Part shown: piece after piece, positions 1 to 8,885 of the stretch
How positions within the stretch are numbered: position 1 is the first letter of the stretch
How the letters are laid out: each line of letters starts with the position of its first letter
Origin: Candidatus Helarchaeota archaeon
Lineage (GTDB): Archaea; Asgardarchaeota; Lokiarchaeia; Helarchaeales; HEL-GB-A
Assembly: GCA_016840125.1 (NCBI GenBank)
Contig: JAEOSY010000061.1
Span: forward strand, 1-43,048
Direction: 5' to 3'
DNA length: 43,048 nucleotides
Translations under genes and position numbers: made by a program
Notes under the pieces: generated by a model
The model's input: the letters and a program-made list of their open reading frames with translations, nothing else
Databases searched by the model: none
Told to the model about the DNA's origin: nothing

Positions 1-1126
1 CATCACCTTCCCCGCCTCCCCCACTACCTCCTGCTTCACCTTGTTCATCACCTTCACCGCCTCCTTCACCCTTTCCACCCCCTACCTGGCCTTTTCCCCC
101 CTCCTCTTCTTGATCCCCTACCTTTCTCTTGCTTTCTCCTTCCTCTTCACCTCCTGGCTGACTCCTACCATCTTCCTTCTCCTCGTCCTTTTCAGCCTTC
201 TTCCGTTCCTTATCAGATGATTTTTCACCCTCTTCAGCCTTTTTCTTTTCTTCATCCGACGAAAAATTTTCAGAATCATTCCCCTCCTCCGATTTTTCGG
301 AGTCTTCCTCTTGATCTTTCGGAATTTTTTCTAATTCTTTCTGAATCTCTTTTGGTAACTTCGGTACATCCTTCGAACTCTTGTCTGAGGACGTTTCTTT
401 TTCTTTAAATCCAACCTTACTAGGGGGTGAAATGACCTGTTGAGAATACGAACCCTTAATTTTAAAGTGTGTTAACATCAAATTCATGATTTTTTCGGAG
501 GCAAGAAAACTTGCCTTAGAATTTTCATCAATTTTCGCCCAATGAAGGTAGAAATTAGCAGCCCGAATAACGGTCGCTACCTTTTTATTCGGTATTGGTT
601 CTTTTAATCCCCCACAGACACCTAATTGTAGCAAACCCTCCATAAATATCTGCCAATCCTTCATTGCTTTAAAGGAGGGTCTTTTTCGCAACCAATAGAC
701 ATTATTAAACAAGATAGAACTTTTTGTGCCTAGAAACCGTTTCTTTCCAAGGTATTCGATACGAGAATCTTCCACTATATTTACGATATCATGGGCTATT
801 TTTCCAATAAAAGGAATTTCTTTTTTATATTTTTTCTCGTATTTTTCAACAAATTCCCTCAGCAGTTGAAAATCAGACTCAAATAAAATGTGCCAAGATT
901 CATGTATCGTAACAGCTTCGAGTAGAATCCATCGCTTCACTAATTCCAGATCATGAGGTGGGGGGCATACAAAAATTGTATTTCCATCCGTATAACAGCC
1001 TACTGGGACTATTTGAAGATTAGTTTGAGGTGTTTGAGTACAAATCGCAATGGTTTTTCTCAATTCAGAGAGTGTCGCTGGACCAATCAACGAATCCTCG
1101 GATTGCATATATGTCACTTCACACAT
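1..1126 (-). CDS. CobT/VWA-like protein with HExxH metallopeptidase-like domain (partial, runs off left edge)
   Basis: This reading frame stays open from an ATG at 1126 to the window edge, giving 375 codons with no stop. Residues 1-230 form a folded domain with an HESWH motif at 75-79 (HExxH type) followed by an ED-x-R-I-E segment at 119-124. That pair is typical of the metallopeptidase-like N-terminal domain that precedes VWA domains in CobT/NorD/DUF2201-type proteins. From about residue 250 it becomes a very acidic Lys/Glu-rich and then Gly-rich linker, as seen before VWA domains; the expected VWA domain lies outside the window. The start overlaps the upstream AAA+ gene by 13 bases, and a second in-frame ATG at 1108 would remove the overlap. 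Pairing with a MoxR-like ATPase is the usual arrangement for VWA partners. The VWA domain and any peptidase activity are inferred, not seen. Confidence 0.75.
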   Translation of the reverse strand, partial: MCEVTYMQSEDSLIGPATLSELRKTIAICTQTPQTNLQIVPVGCYTDGNTIFVCPPPHDLELVKRWILLEAVTIHESWHILFESDFQLLREFVEKYEKKYKKEIPFIGKIAHDIVNIVEDSRIEYLGKKRFLGTKSSILFNNVYWLRKRPSFKAMKDWQIFMEGLLQLGVCGGLKEPIPNKKVATVIRAANFYLHWAKIDENSKASFLASEKIMNLMLTHFKIKGSYSQQVISPPSKVGFKEKETSSDKSSKDVPKLPKEIQKELEKIPKDQEEDSEKSEEGNDSENFSSDEEKKKAEEGEKSSDKERKKAEKDEEKEDGRSQPGGEEEGESKRKVGDQEEEGGKGQVGGGKGEGGGEGDEQGEAGGSGGGGEGD

Positions 1127-2979
1127 GTCGCAAATTTTTGACAAGTTTCGCATGGTCCATTTACAGACGGGGTTCTCCAACACACGGGACAGATATGGAT
1201 TAATTTTCCATTTCGGCGTATGATTTGCAAGACCATACTCGAACAAATCTTACAACTCTTTGGGAAAATTTTTATTTCCCCATACTGCGGAATAGGTAAA
1301 ATGTTCCTACAATTGGAGTTATTGCAGATCAGATTTCTTTTACCTCGTGTATCTTTTGCCATGCTCATACTTGAGCCACAATTAAGACATTGCAATTCTG
1401 GGATCATTTTTTTCTTCTTTACAGCCCTGACTATCTTTTTCTTGGGTTTTGGCTTTTCTTGGGGTTTAGGTGTGGGCTCCGCTGGTTTAACAGTCTCTAC
1501 AGCTTCTAATTTAGTATCTGGAATCTTAGGTTCTTCAATTATAAGAGGTGTCTCTGGTTCTTCAATTGATTCTGATTGTTCGCTTATATTTTCAGATGTT
1601 AGTGGTCTTAACGGTTCTACAGTCACACTTTTTCTAATGGGTTTTGTAGCCTTCCTAATAGTGATCTCATAAGGTTTTTTACCTTGAAACTTGAAGAGAT
1701 TTGTAATTGTAATATTTAATCCCTTTTTCAGAGACCTAATGTCTTTTTCATTTACTGGATCTACAGTTCCCAAGATTTGTTTAACCGCTTTAAAAACAGT
1801 CCGGACGTACTCATCATAAACATTTGGTTCAACATTAGTTAAGGGTCCTTCTCGTACATACTTCTCTAAAACTGGATCAACCAATGATTTAGTGATTGCA
1901 TTACTTATTATATTGTTATTTATAAGCGCCTTAGAGAAATTAATAATAGTTCTCGTTCCAATAGGCATAGCTAGAGGACCTAATTCCCCTGCATCAATAG
2001 AGGACCTAATTGAATAGCAAATATCACTCATACTTCGTAAGAAAGGTTTAGTTGGTCTCCGTTTGATCTCATCTCCTATTGACGTCGGGTTAAACTCTCT
2101 ATCCTCAACATTAACTTCGATGATCTTCTGTAAATCATCTTTTGCGGGAAATGGGAGATCGCAAAAAATGAAACGGGAACTAACACTTCCAGTATCATCT
2201 TCCCCTAAAGTATACCCCTCAGGATTATAATTCGCTATTATAAATAGTTTATCCTTGGGGCATTCCAATTTTATAAATTTTCCCGCAATTTTCCTTTCTA
2301 ATTTACGTTCTTCCAAAAAATCGTTTAGGTCTTTCAAAACCTTTGGAGGCCATTGATTAATTTCCTCCAATACAAGTATAACATTTCGCCCCTTATTAGC
2401 GAGATTAACGGCATCTGCAATCTGTCCCTCTTCAACGACGGTGTCTCCTTTTTTGATTCCACGATCTGCAACAAGCGAAGCAATATCCATATTCCGATCA
2501 GGTTGAATTACTAGGACCTGTGGTTTAATATCCCTCTCCATCCACAAGTTTGGTAATATTACTTTTGAAAAGAAGGATTTACCAACTCCAGGAGGGCCTT
2601 TTAAAGCTAAATTTCCTGAACTTACCATCGCCCAGAAGGTGGTTGTTAAAATCTTTTCTGAAACATCAACGAAGCCAAGAGTCTTCAGTTTCTCCTTTAA
2701 TTTTTTGTTAAAGTGTAGATTAAGCTTTAGATAAGATTTTTCTGTAAGTAGGTTTCCCGTGACAAAATCTTTTGCATCATTCAATATTGTATAGGCTTCA
2801 ATATAATTGTTTACTTTAATGGCTTCTCTCAGAACTTCATCAAATTGCTTATATTTTTTCTTATCATGAATAGGTTTATCTTTTTCCTCATTTTTTTTAG
2901 CTTTAGTTGCTTTTTTTTCTCCACTCCTAACAACTTTCCTTTTTGAAGACCCTTTTTTAGCAGTTTTTCTTGGTGACAC
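1114..2979 (-). CDS. MoxR-like AAA+ ATPase with C-terminal topoisomerase-type zinc fingers
   Basis: An AAA+ ATPase of the MoxR/CobS type. Walker A is GPPGVGKS at 128-135 and Walker B is ILVLEEIN at 201-208; the SSRF segment about 60 residues later fits the arginine-finger region. Residues 1-45 are a very basic Lys-rich tail. Residues 440-525 are a Pro/Glu-rich linker. From 529 onward comes a cysteine-rich tail: C531-x2-C534, C552-x4-C557, C576-x2-C579, C597-x2-C600, plus C610, C613 and C619. These resemble the C4 zinc fingers at the C-terminus of type IA topoisomerases, so DNA or protein binding is likely. The start is GTG behind a GGAGGG site. It lies 22 bases after rad50 and overlaps the CobT-like partner, so it appears to be part of the repair operon. 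The function of the pair is not known to me. Confidence 0.85.
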   Translation of the reverse strand: MSPRKTAKKGSSKRKVVRSGEKKATKAKKNEEKDKPIHDKKKYKQFDEVLREAIKVNNYIEAYTILNDAKDFVTGNLLTEKSYLKLNLHFNKKLKEKLKTLGFVDVSEKILTTTFWAMVSSGNLALKGPPGVGKSFFSKVILPNLWMERDIKPQVLVIQPDRNMDIASLVADRGIKKGDTVVEEGQIADAVNLANKGRNVILVLEEINQWPPKVLKDLNDFLEERKLERKIAGKFIKLECPKDKLFIIANYNPEGYTLGEDDTGSVSSRFIFCDLPFPAKDDLQKIIEVNVEDREFNPTSIGDEIKRRPTKPFLRSMSDICYSIRSSIDAGELGPLAMPIGTRTIINFSKALINNNIISNAITKSLVDPVLEKYVREGPLTNVEPNVYDEYVRTVFKAVKQILGTVDPVNEKDIRSLKKGLNITITNLFKFQGKKPYEITIRKATKPIRKSVTVEPLRPLTSENISEQSESIEEPETPLIIEEPKIPDTKLEAVETVKPAEPTPKPQEKPKPKKKIVRAVKKKKMIPELQCLNCGSSMSMAKDTRGKRNLICNNSNCRNILPIPQYGEIKIFPKSCKICSSMVLQIIRRNGKLIHICPVCWRTPSVNGPCETCQKFATCVK

Positions 2980-3001
2980 CCAACTCCCTCCTAATACTTA
3001 T

Positions 3002-5797
3002 TTACATAATCTGAGATACTCCTTTAGTCTTATAAACCTGTATAAGTAAATCTGCTATTTTTTCAAATTCATCATCATGAGTTACAGTAATGAGTTGCCT
3101 TGCTGGAGTATAGATTTCAAAAACCTCAACTAAATCCTTAACATGGCTTTCATCTAGGTGTGAAGTAGGTTCATCGAGTAAAATAAGGCCTTGATTAGCT
3201 AAAATTTCAGAAATTGCCAAACGAATAGCTAGACATGAGATAACCTGTTCTCCGCCACTTAAAATTGTAATATCTTCATCCATACCATATCTGCTAACAT
3301 ATAAATCATAATTCTCGGTAATACTGATCCCATCAAATTCCCCTGAGGTTCCAACTAAGTCTAAAAAGATATCTGATGCCTTCGCGGAAATTTGTGTGGT
3401 CTTCTGCTGTCTCAAAAGCGGCGTTATTTCCCGGCAAAATTCCCTAATTGTATTAATCAAGATGGATTTTTTCGTTTCCTTTAGTAGATTGACTTCTTTT
3501 TCTTTTAGTTCATCCAGCTTTTCCTTCATTTTTTTAATGATGTCCTTTGTATTGGGAATTAAATCTTTTATGAGATTCTTAATTTCTTCTTCAATTGCCC
3601 CAATCTCTCGATTAATATCATCCTTCTTAATTTTTAATTCTTCATATTTCTTTGAGTCAAATTTCTTCTTTTTATCAAGTAATTCTGTCTTAATTTTATC
3701 TACTTCTTTTGTAATCCCATCTTTCTCGTTTACCCGTTCAAGAACATTTGAAAGCGCTGGTAATAGTGTATTTTCATTTTTTAATGTGGTTTCAAGCTGC
3801 TTACTCTCTTCTTTAGCCTCTTTTAAAAGATCCTGTTTATATTGTTCTTTTAACTTCCCCTCTTTCTTGGTCAACTCCTCTAATTTTAAAGTATCATCTT
3901 TTAATGAGGTTTGCGTTTTTTTTATGTTGTCAATTTTTGCTGCTGCACCCGAAAATACCTGCTTTTTCTCATTCTCACTTGAAATTTCTATATTGTATTT
4001 TTCAGGAGTTTTATCGACTAGGATCTTATCTAATTTGGCTTTTATTGCATTTTTCTCTTTTTTATCCGCATTTAATTGTTCTTTCAGTTTTCTTACATTT
4101 TCTGAAAGCGGTTTTATTTTCTGATAGGCATTGAAATCTTTCTCAAGAGCTTTCTTCTTCTTTTTCACGTCCTCAAGTTTATTCTCCGTTCCCATACAAT
4201 TATCGTTTGTGGCCTTTATTTCAGTATTTATTTCTTTAATTTGAACCCTCATTTCTTCAATTATTTTTGTTTTATGCTCATCGGTCACCTTTTGCTTACA
4301 TTGAGGACACTTAACACCCTCTTTGAGAGATTCAATCTGATCTAACTCGTTTTTCTTTTCAGCCAATTTACTTTTTGATACTGCAAGCTGGTTCATTAGA
4401 GATTTGTTATCTTCATCGATCTTGTTAATAATATCTTTTTGTACTGTTAGAACGTTCTCAAAATCAATCCCAGAATAGGTTTTCAAGGATTTTTCCCACT
4501 CAGCATCAAATCCTTTAATCTTTTTAATTTCCCTTTTCAATTCTGTGGTATTTTCCTTGATAATTTTTTCTTTCATTTGAAATTCAGCATCTAATTTTGT
4601 ACGCTCGGTTTCTTTTTTAGTTGCTTCATCACGGCTTTCCGTTAACTTTTCAATTTTTTTATTTGCAATATCCAATTTCGATGCTATGGATGAATTCCAG
4701 AGGGAAATGTCCAAGCGTTTCAATTCAGGTAGGTCCGTAATTATTCCTTTTTTATCAGTTTCAATACTATCTCGGCTCTTTTTTTGGTTTATTATATAAA
4801 CTTCAATTGTTTTTCTAACTGACTTCAGGTCATTCCCGGTACTCTCTTGAGTTTTAATGAATTCATCTAATTCTTTACTTTTCTTTTCTGAACTTTCCTT
4901 AATTTTCTTGTGCGAATCCAGTATGCTTTGTAATTCTGGGGCTTCAATTGATATCTTTTTACTTAAAATCCCTTCAATTTCACCTTGTTTTTTTGTAATA
5001 AGAGAATAAATTCCCTTAATTTGCTTTGATTTCTCACCTTGAGAATTTTCCAAGCGATCTATTTCCTCCTTTTTTTTCTCTTCGGATGCAAATTCTTTTT
5101 TGATATCATCAAACTTTTTATCTACCTTAACTTGCTCCTTCTTTTTATTCTCCAACCTATCTACATAAGATACCAACTTTTTCTCTTCTTCAGGCAATGA
5201 CTTGGTATCTCCCTTTAGCTCACCAATTCTTGATCCAAGGGTTTCAATTTTATTTCTATTCCTGCTTGCAGGTTCTCTAAATTTTTTATGAACTGTTTCA
5301 TAAACATCTAAATTGAGAAATTTATCAAAAATTTCTTTTCTTTTCTGAGGTGTTTGAGTCGCAATTTGTGGAATTTCACCCTGCCCGATATAGATTACAT
5401 TTTCAAATGTAGTAATCTCAATTCCCAGTAGATCTGTTATTTCTCGCGTGACATTTTGTTGTTTTTCGCTGATTAATTCTTCTCCTCTCCATAGCTTAGC
5501 AGTCGCCTCTCTACCACTTACATAATTCGTCCGTTTTACAGTATATTCTTCTCCATCAATCTCAAACTCCATTTCAACTGTAAATGAATTCTTTCCTTTT
5601 CTAACTAGATCTTTTTTGTGGACTGTCTTTCCGAGCCTTTGTACTCGCCCCAAAAGTGCATAAAGAATTGCTTTTAAAATAGTAGTTTTTCCTGCACCAT
5701 TTAATCCATGGATTACATTCCTTCCATCTTCAAATTCGATCTCTTCATCTTCATAGGACTGAAAATCCATTAATCTTAATGTTTTTAAGAAGATCAT
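3002..5797 (-). CDS. rad50: DNA double-strand break repair ATPase Rad50
   Basis: SMC-like ATPase that partners Mre11 in sensing and processing DNA ends. The N-terminal half-ATPase has Walker A GLNGAGKTT near residue 33. A long coiled coil rich in Lys and Glu follows, with the zinc hook CPQC at residues 497-500 at its apex. The returning coil leads to the C-terminal half-ATPase with signature LSGGEQ and Walker B LILLDEPTSHLDE. At 931 residues it has normal archaeal length and all key motifs. The start lies 4 bases after mre11, behind a GGAGGAG site inside the mre11 3' end, which suggests coupled translation. Confidence 0.97.
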   Translation of the reverse strand: MIFLKTLRLMDFQSYEDEEIEFEDGRNVIHGLNGAGKTTILKAILYALLGRVQRLGKTVHKKDLVRKGKNSFTVEMEFEIDGEEYTVKRTNYVSGREATAKLWRGEELISEKQQNVTREITDLLGIEITTFENVIYIGQGEIPQIATQTPQKRKEIFDKFLNLDVYETVHKKFREPASRNRNKIETLGSRIGELKGDTKSLPEEEKKLVSYVDRLENKKKEQVKVDKKFDDIKKEFASEEKKKEEIDRLENSQGEKSKQIKGIYSLITKKQGEIEGILSKKISIEAPELQSILDSHKKIKESSEKKSKELDEFIKTQESTGNDLKSVRKTIEVYIINQKKSRDSIETDKKGIITDLPELKRLDISLWNSSIASKLDIANKKIEKLTESRDEATKKETERTKLDAEFQMKEKIIKENTTELKREIKKIKGFDAEWEKSLKTYSGIDFENVLTVQKDIINKIDEDNKSLMNQLAVSKSKLAEKKNELDQIESLKEGVKCPQCKQKVTDEHKTKIIEEMRVQIKEINTEIKATNDNCMGTENKLEDVKKKKKALEKDFNAYQKIKPLSENVRKLKEQLNADKKEKNAIKAKLDKILVDKTPEKYNIEISSENEKKQVFSGAAAKIDNIKKTQTSLKDDTLKLEELTKKEGKLKEQYKQDLLKEAKEESKQLETTLKNENTLLPALSNVLERVNEKDGITKEVDKIKTELLDKKKKFDSKKYEELKIKKDDINREIGAIEEEIKNLIKDLIPNTKDIIKKMKEKLDELKEKEVNLLKETKKSILINTIREFCREITPLLRQQKTTQISAKASDIFLDLVGTSGEFDGISITENYDLYVSRYGMDEDITILSGGEQVISCLAIRLAISEILANQGLILLDEPTSHLDESHVKDLVEVFEIYTPARQLITVTHDDEFEKIADLLIQVYKTKGVSQIM

Positions 5798-5801
5798 TGC
5801 A

Positions 5802-7142
5802 TTACTCCTCCTTTTTTTTGAAAGCGTTCAGTTTTTTGGTTGATTTTGCTTTCCGTTGTTTTTTTACCCTCTTTTTTGATTTCTTTTTTACAGGTTTCGG
5901 CTCTTTTTGAACAACGGTAGGACTTTTAATAGCCTCTGGAGTCTTGGTAACAAAATCCTCCAAAATTTTCTCGTTTAGTTCAGAAAAGTCTCGATCATTG
6001 ACGATTTTTACAATATTTTCAATTAGAGCGACATAATTATCCATGTGCTCTGCATCTACATTGAAACTATTTTTTAAGACTTCCAAATAGGCTTCACGAT
6101 CTGATTTTGGTGCAGTTATCCCTGCTGCTGTTGCAGTGATGTGATTAGTAATATCAAAATAAAGGACATTTTTTGCTTTACCCTTCATTTCATGAAGGTT
6201 CAAGAATGTAAATTCCCCCTTCTTTAAATTACCTTTTAAAATTAACTTTACTAACTTGTCATTCTCGTCATTTTGCTGGATAAGGTTGTTAGTAACTTTA
6301 ATTACTTCATCTGCAGTTGTTATTCCAAAATTATGTAAAATAATATCTTTCTCTCTGACGGGATAAGAGGTAAATTTAGGTTTTATTTTCCAATCTTCAC
6401 CATCCCTTTCGGTAGAAACGGTGATAAATCCTCTTTCATGCCCCCATTCAACGGATGTCCGATGTTCTGTTGCACCCGCGGAAAATATTTTATTTTTCTC
6501 ATCGCTAAAATCACTAGGCCAGCGTAGATGATAATGTCCTGTAGCTATATAGTCAAATCCATATGTAGCTAATCCATATGTTGAAATATCATGTTTCGCG
6601 ACAGTCCCCTCTACAAAAGCATGTAATAATAATATTTTTGGAATATCTGTCCTTTCCAGGAGTTCTTTCTCCTTATCGAGAAATTCCTTTAATTTTCTTG
6701 GTGTCCTCTTACCATAATAACGAAGTCCAGCGATCAGAGCAATTGGCTTTCCGTCCTTTTCTACCAGCTCGATCTTATCCTTGAGGTAATGAATTAAGTC
6801 TAGATCTTGTAAAAAATCTAAAATATCTCCCCCATATCTTTTTGAAGCTGAATATGAAACATCATGATTACCCGAAATTACGAAAATTGGGATAGACTTC
6901 CCATCACCATTCGGATTCTTTAATTTGTTTAAAATTGCAATCGCCTGGCGCAGTTCTGGCGGATTTGGATTATAGTGCTCAAATAAATCTCCTGAAAACA
7001 ATACAAAATTGGGGTTTTGTTCAATTATTTGAGTTATACATTCATTAAATGCACTTCCATAATCACGAAGCCGCTGGGCTAAGTTATATTGTTTATATCC
7101 TAAATGTGCATCTGAACAATGACACCACACAATTGGTTCCAT
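5802..7142 (-). CDS. mre11: DNA double-strand break repair nuclease Mre11
   Basis: Manganese-dependent calcineurin-like phosphoesterase that trims DNA ends with Rad50. The metal-binding motifs are in order: CSDAHLG near residue 9, FSGDLFEH near 50, SGNHD near 95, LLHAF near 173 and TGHYHLRW near 198. The 446 residues end in a very basic Lys/Arg-rich tail of about 45 residues, probably contacting DNA. It sits 13 bases after herA and 4 bases before rad50 in the same transcription unit. Confidence 0.96.
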   Translation of the reverse strand: MEPIVWCHCSDAHLGYKQYNLAQRLRDYGSAFNECITQIIEQNPNFVLFSGDLFEHYNPNPPELRQAIAILNKLKNPNGDGKSIPIFVISGNHDVSYSASKRYGGDILDFLQDLDLIHYLKDKIELVEKDGKPIALIAGLRYYGKRTPRKLKEFLDKEKELLERTDIPKILLLHAFVEGTVAKHDISTYGLATYGFDYIATGHYHLRWPSDFSDEKNKIFSAGATEHRTSVEWGHERGFITVSTERDGEDWKIKPKFTSYPVREKDIILHNFGITTADEVIKVTNNLIQQNDENDKLVKLILKGNLKKGEFTFLNLHEMKGKAKNVLYFDITNHITATAAGITAPKSDREAYLEVLKNSFNVDAEHMDNYVALIENIVKIVNDRDFSELNEKILEDFVTKTPEAIKSPTVVQKEPKPVKKKSKKRVKKQRKAKSTKKLNAFKKKEE

Positions 7143-7155
7143 GACATTTCACAAC

Positions 7156-8874
7156 CTAAATTAACGGTCCGGATTCTTCATATTTTTGAGTATCCGCTTT
7201 CGTTTTTCCTTTGGATTTGATTTTTTTATCTTCTTCTGAATTTGTCCAATATTTTAAAACCTCAATATCGTCTCCTCCCAATTTTCCCCAAAATTTATCG
7301 ATTTTTACTAACGCTGGAAGCAATGTACATGAGCCCACGATAATAGCCTCTCCTTTGTTCAGGCTGGGTAGGTCATCCATTAATTCCGTACTAATCGATT
7401 CAGAAGAATTCTCGATCTGAGTTTGATCCCTTGGATTAACAACCTTTAATATGATTTGAGAATTACATTGACTCAAGACGTTTTGATCGACTTTATTGGG
7501 ACGTTGACTGACTATACAAAGACCGATCCCAAATTTTCGCCCCTCTGCTGCAATTCTACTTAACGGGGCCGTAGATTTTGCACCCCCCAGAGCCGGAATA
7601 AAGTTATGTGCTTCTTCTACAATCATGAAAGTTGGACATGGAAGATGAGGTTTTCCCGAGAAATTTCTCCTCCACGCGAGTCCTGCCTCATAAATTTTCT
7701 TACTCAATCGTCCAACAATGACCTGCTGCATCCGTATTGGTAAACCTGACAAGCTTATAACGGTAATTTGCTTCTTTGATACTAAACTTATAGATCCACT
7801 CTCGAAAATCGGCGTTTCCATTGTCTTATTCAAGATTTGAGATTCTCTGATCCCTCTTATGTGATCTCTTATGGCCCATCGCGGTCCTTGATATCGTCTT
7901 AGATGTGGCTGTTTTTGATATTTTTTCTTCTCATCCTCATCCAAGGTATCATCACCAAGGACAAATCTGTCCATTTCTTGCTCAAAGTTCTCCATATCCC
8001 ACTCAATTCCATCTAACCTCCCGAGAACTTCCCTAACCAACGCGCGCTGATTAGTTGCATTTTCTTTAATTTCCAAAATATCTAAAATTTCTCCCGTATT
8101 GAAATTACTCCATTTAAAATAAATGGGGTAATAACCTTTTGTACGATCTCCACCTGGACTGAAAACGACAACGGGATTTGGTGTGGTTGTATAAAGATTC
8201 CGCAATTCCGGATATTCTTCATGTGGATCAATAATAATAACGCTTCCATTTAATTCAAGCATTCGAGTTGTCATGACGGCTACCGTATTCCCCTTACCCG
8301 CCCCTGTAATAGCTAGAATTGCGGTATGTCGGCGGATCAATTCTTCTATATTTAACTTGACTTCAACATCGGAATGTGCTCTCAGATGTCCCACCCTGAT
8401 ATGTCCGGCAGAAAAAATTTGGGATAAGTTCTCGAGACTTGCTCGATACACCGGTGCACCTGGAACTGGTGGAAATCGCGGAAAGAAGACATTTTTTTGT
8501 TTTGGATCAAAGTACCCCACAACTCGAGCTTGAGCAGTTAAACGCTCTCCCTCAGTCAAATCGCCTAATTTGCCTAATTGTTCATAACTTTCAGGGGATC
8601 TCATCAGATAATCGGGAATATTTTCATTTTCTAGCCCGATATCAATAATAAATGCTAAAACTTCAAATTCCAGTACTTCACCAGGATATTCAATTGCTAC
8701 ATATTCTCCAATCTCAAGAGGTTTTGAGCGAGTAACTTTAGGATCTATCAGAATCGATACTAAGTTCGGTTTTGTAACTCCTATCAGATTCCCAACAATT
8801 TCTTTTTTAGGTTTCTCGCTGGTTTTTTCACTGAGTTTTTTACTGGCTTTTTTTATACTCTTCTTTTTACTCAT
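7156..8874 (-). CDS. herA: HerA hexameric DNA translocase/helicase
   Basis: FtsK-HerA family ATPase that works with the NurA nuclease and Mre11-Rad50 to make 3' single strands for recombination. A Lys/Ser-rich N-terminal tail of about 27 residues is followed by the HAS beta-barrel region. Walker A (ITGAGKGNT) is at about 190-198 and Walker B (FMIVEEAHNF) at about 412-421. The SQRPNK segment downstream is typical of HerA. The 572 residues are slightly longer than usual because of the basic tail and the long acidic insertion near 290-330. It starts with ATG behind GAGGT, 11 bases after nurA. Confidence 0.95.
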   Translation of the reverse strand: MSKKKSIKKASKKLSEKTSEKPKKEIVGNLIGVTKPNLVSILIDPKVTRSKPLEIGEYVAIEYPGEVLEFEVLAFIIDIGLENENIPDYLMRSPESYEQLGKLGDLTEGERLTAQARVVGYFDPKQKNVFFPRFPPVPGAPVYRASLENLSQIFSAGHIRVGHLRAHSDVEVKLNIEELIRRHTAILAITGAGKGNTVAVMTTRMLELNGSVIIIDPHEEYPELRNLYTTTPNPVVVFSPGGDRTKGYYPIYFKWSNFNTGEILDILEIKENATNQRALVREVLGRLDGIEWDMENFEQEMDRFVLGDDTLDEDEKKKYQKQPHLRRYQGPRWAIRDHIRGIRESQILNKTMETPIFESGSISLVSKKQITVISLSGLPIRMQQVIVGRLSKKIYEAGLAWRRNFSGKPHLPCPTFMIVEEAHNFIPALGGAKSTAPLSRIAAEGRKFGIGLCIVSQRPNKVDQNVLSQCNSQIILKVVNPRDQTQIENSSESISTELMDDLPSLNKGEAIIVGSCTLLPALVKIDKFWGKLGGDDIEVLKYWTNSEEDKKIKSKGKTKADTQKYEESGPLI

Positions 8875-8885
8875 TTTTATACCTC

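Noticed and set aside
1..180. Repetitive cct/ccc-rich sequence that might be a tandem repeat
   Set aside because: It encodes the Glu/Gly-rich linker of the CobT-like protein; the repetition is of codons, not exact units.
217..408. Pro/Ser/Leu-rich plus-strand frame near the left edge
   Set aside because: It is opposite the acidic linker of the CobT-like gene, which stays open across the whole region.
1220..1672. 150-codon plus-strand open frame over the AAA+ ATPase gene
   Set aside because: It lies wholly opposite the zinc-finger and linker part of a clear gene, has hydrophobic low-complexity composition and no ribosome site.
3396..4124. 242-codon plus-strand open frame rich in Ser and Phe
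   Set aside because: It is the complement of the Lys/Glu-rich coiled coil of Rad50, which naturally yields long Phe/Ser frames.
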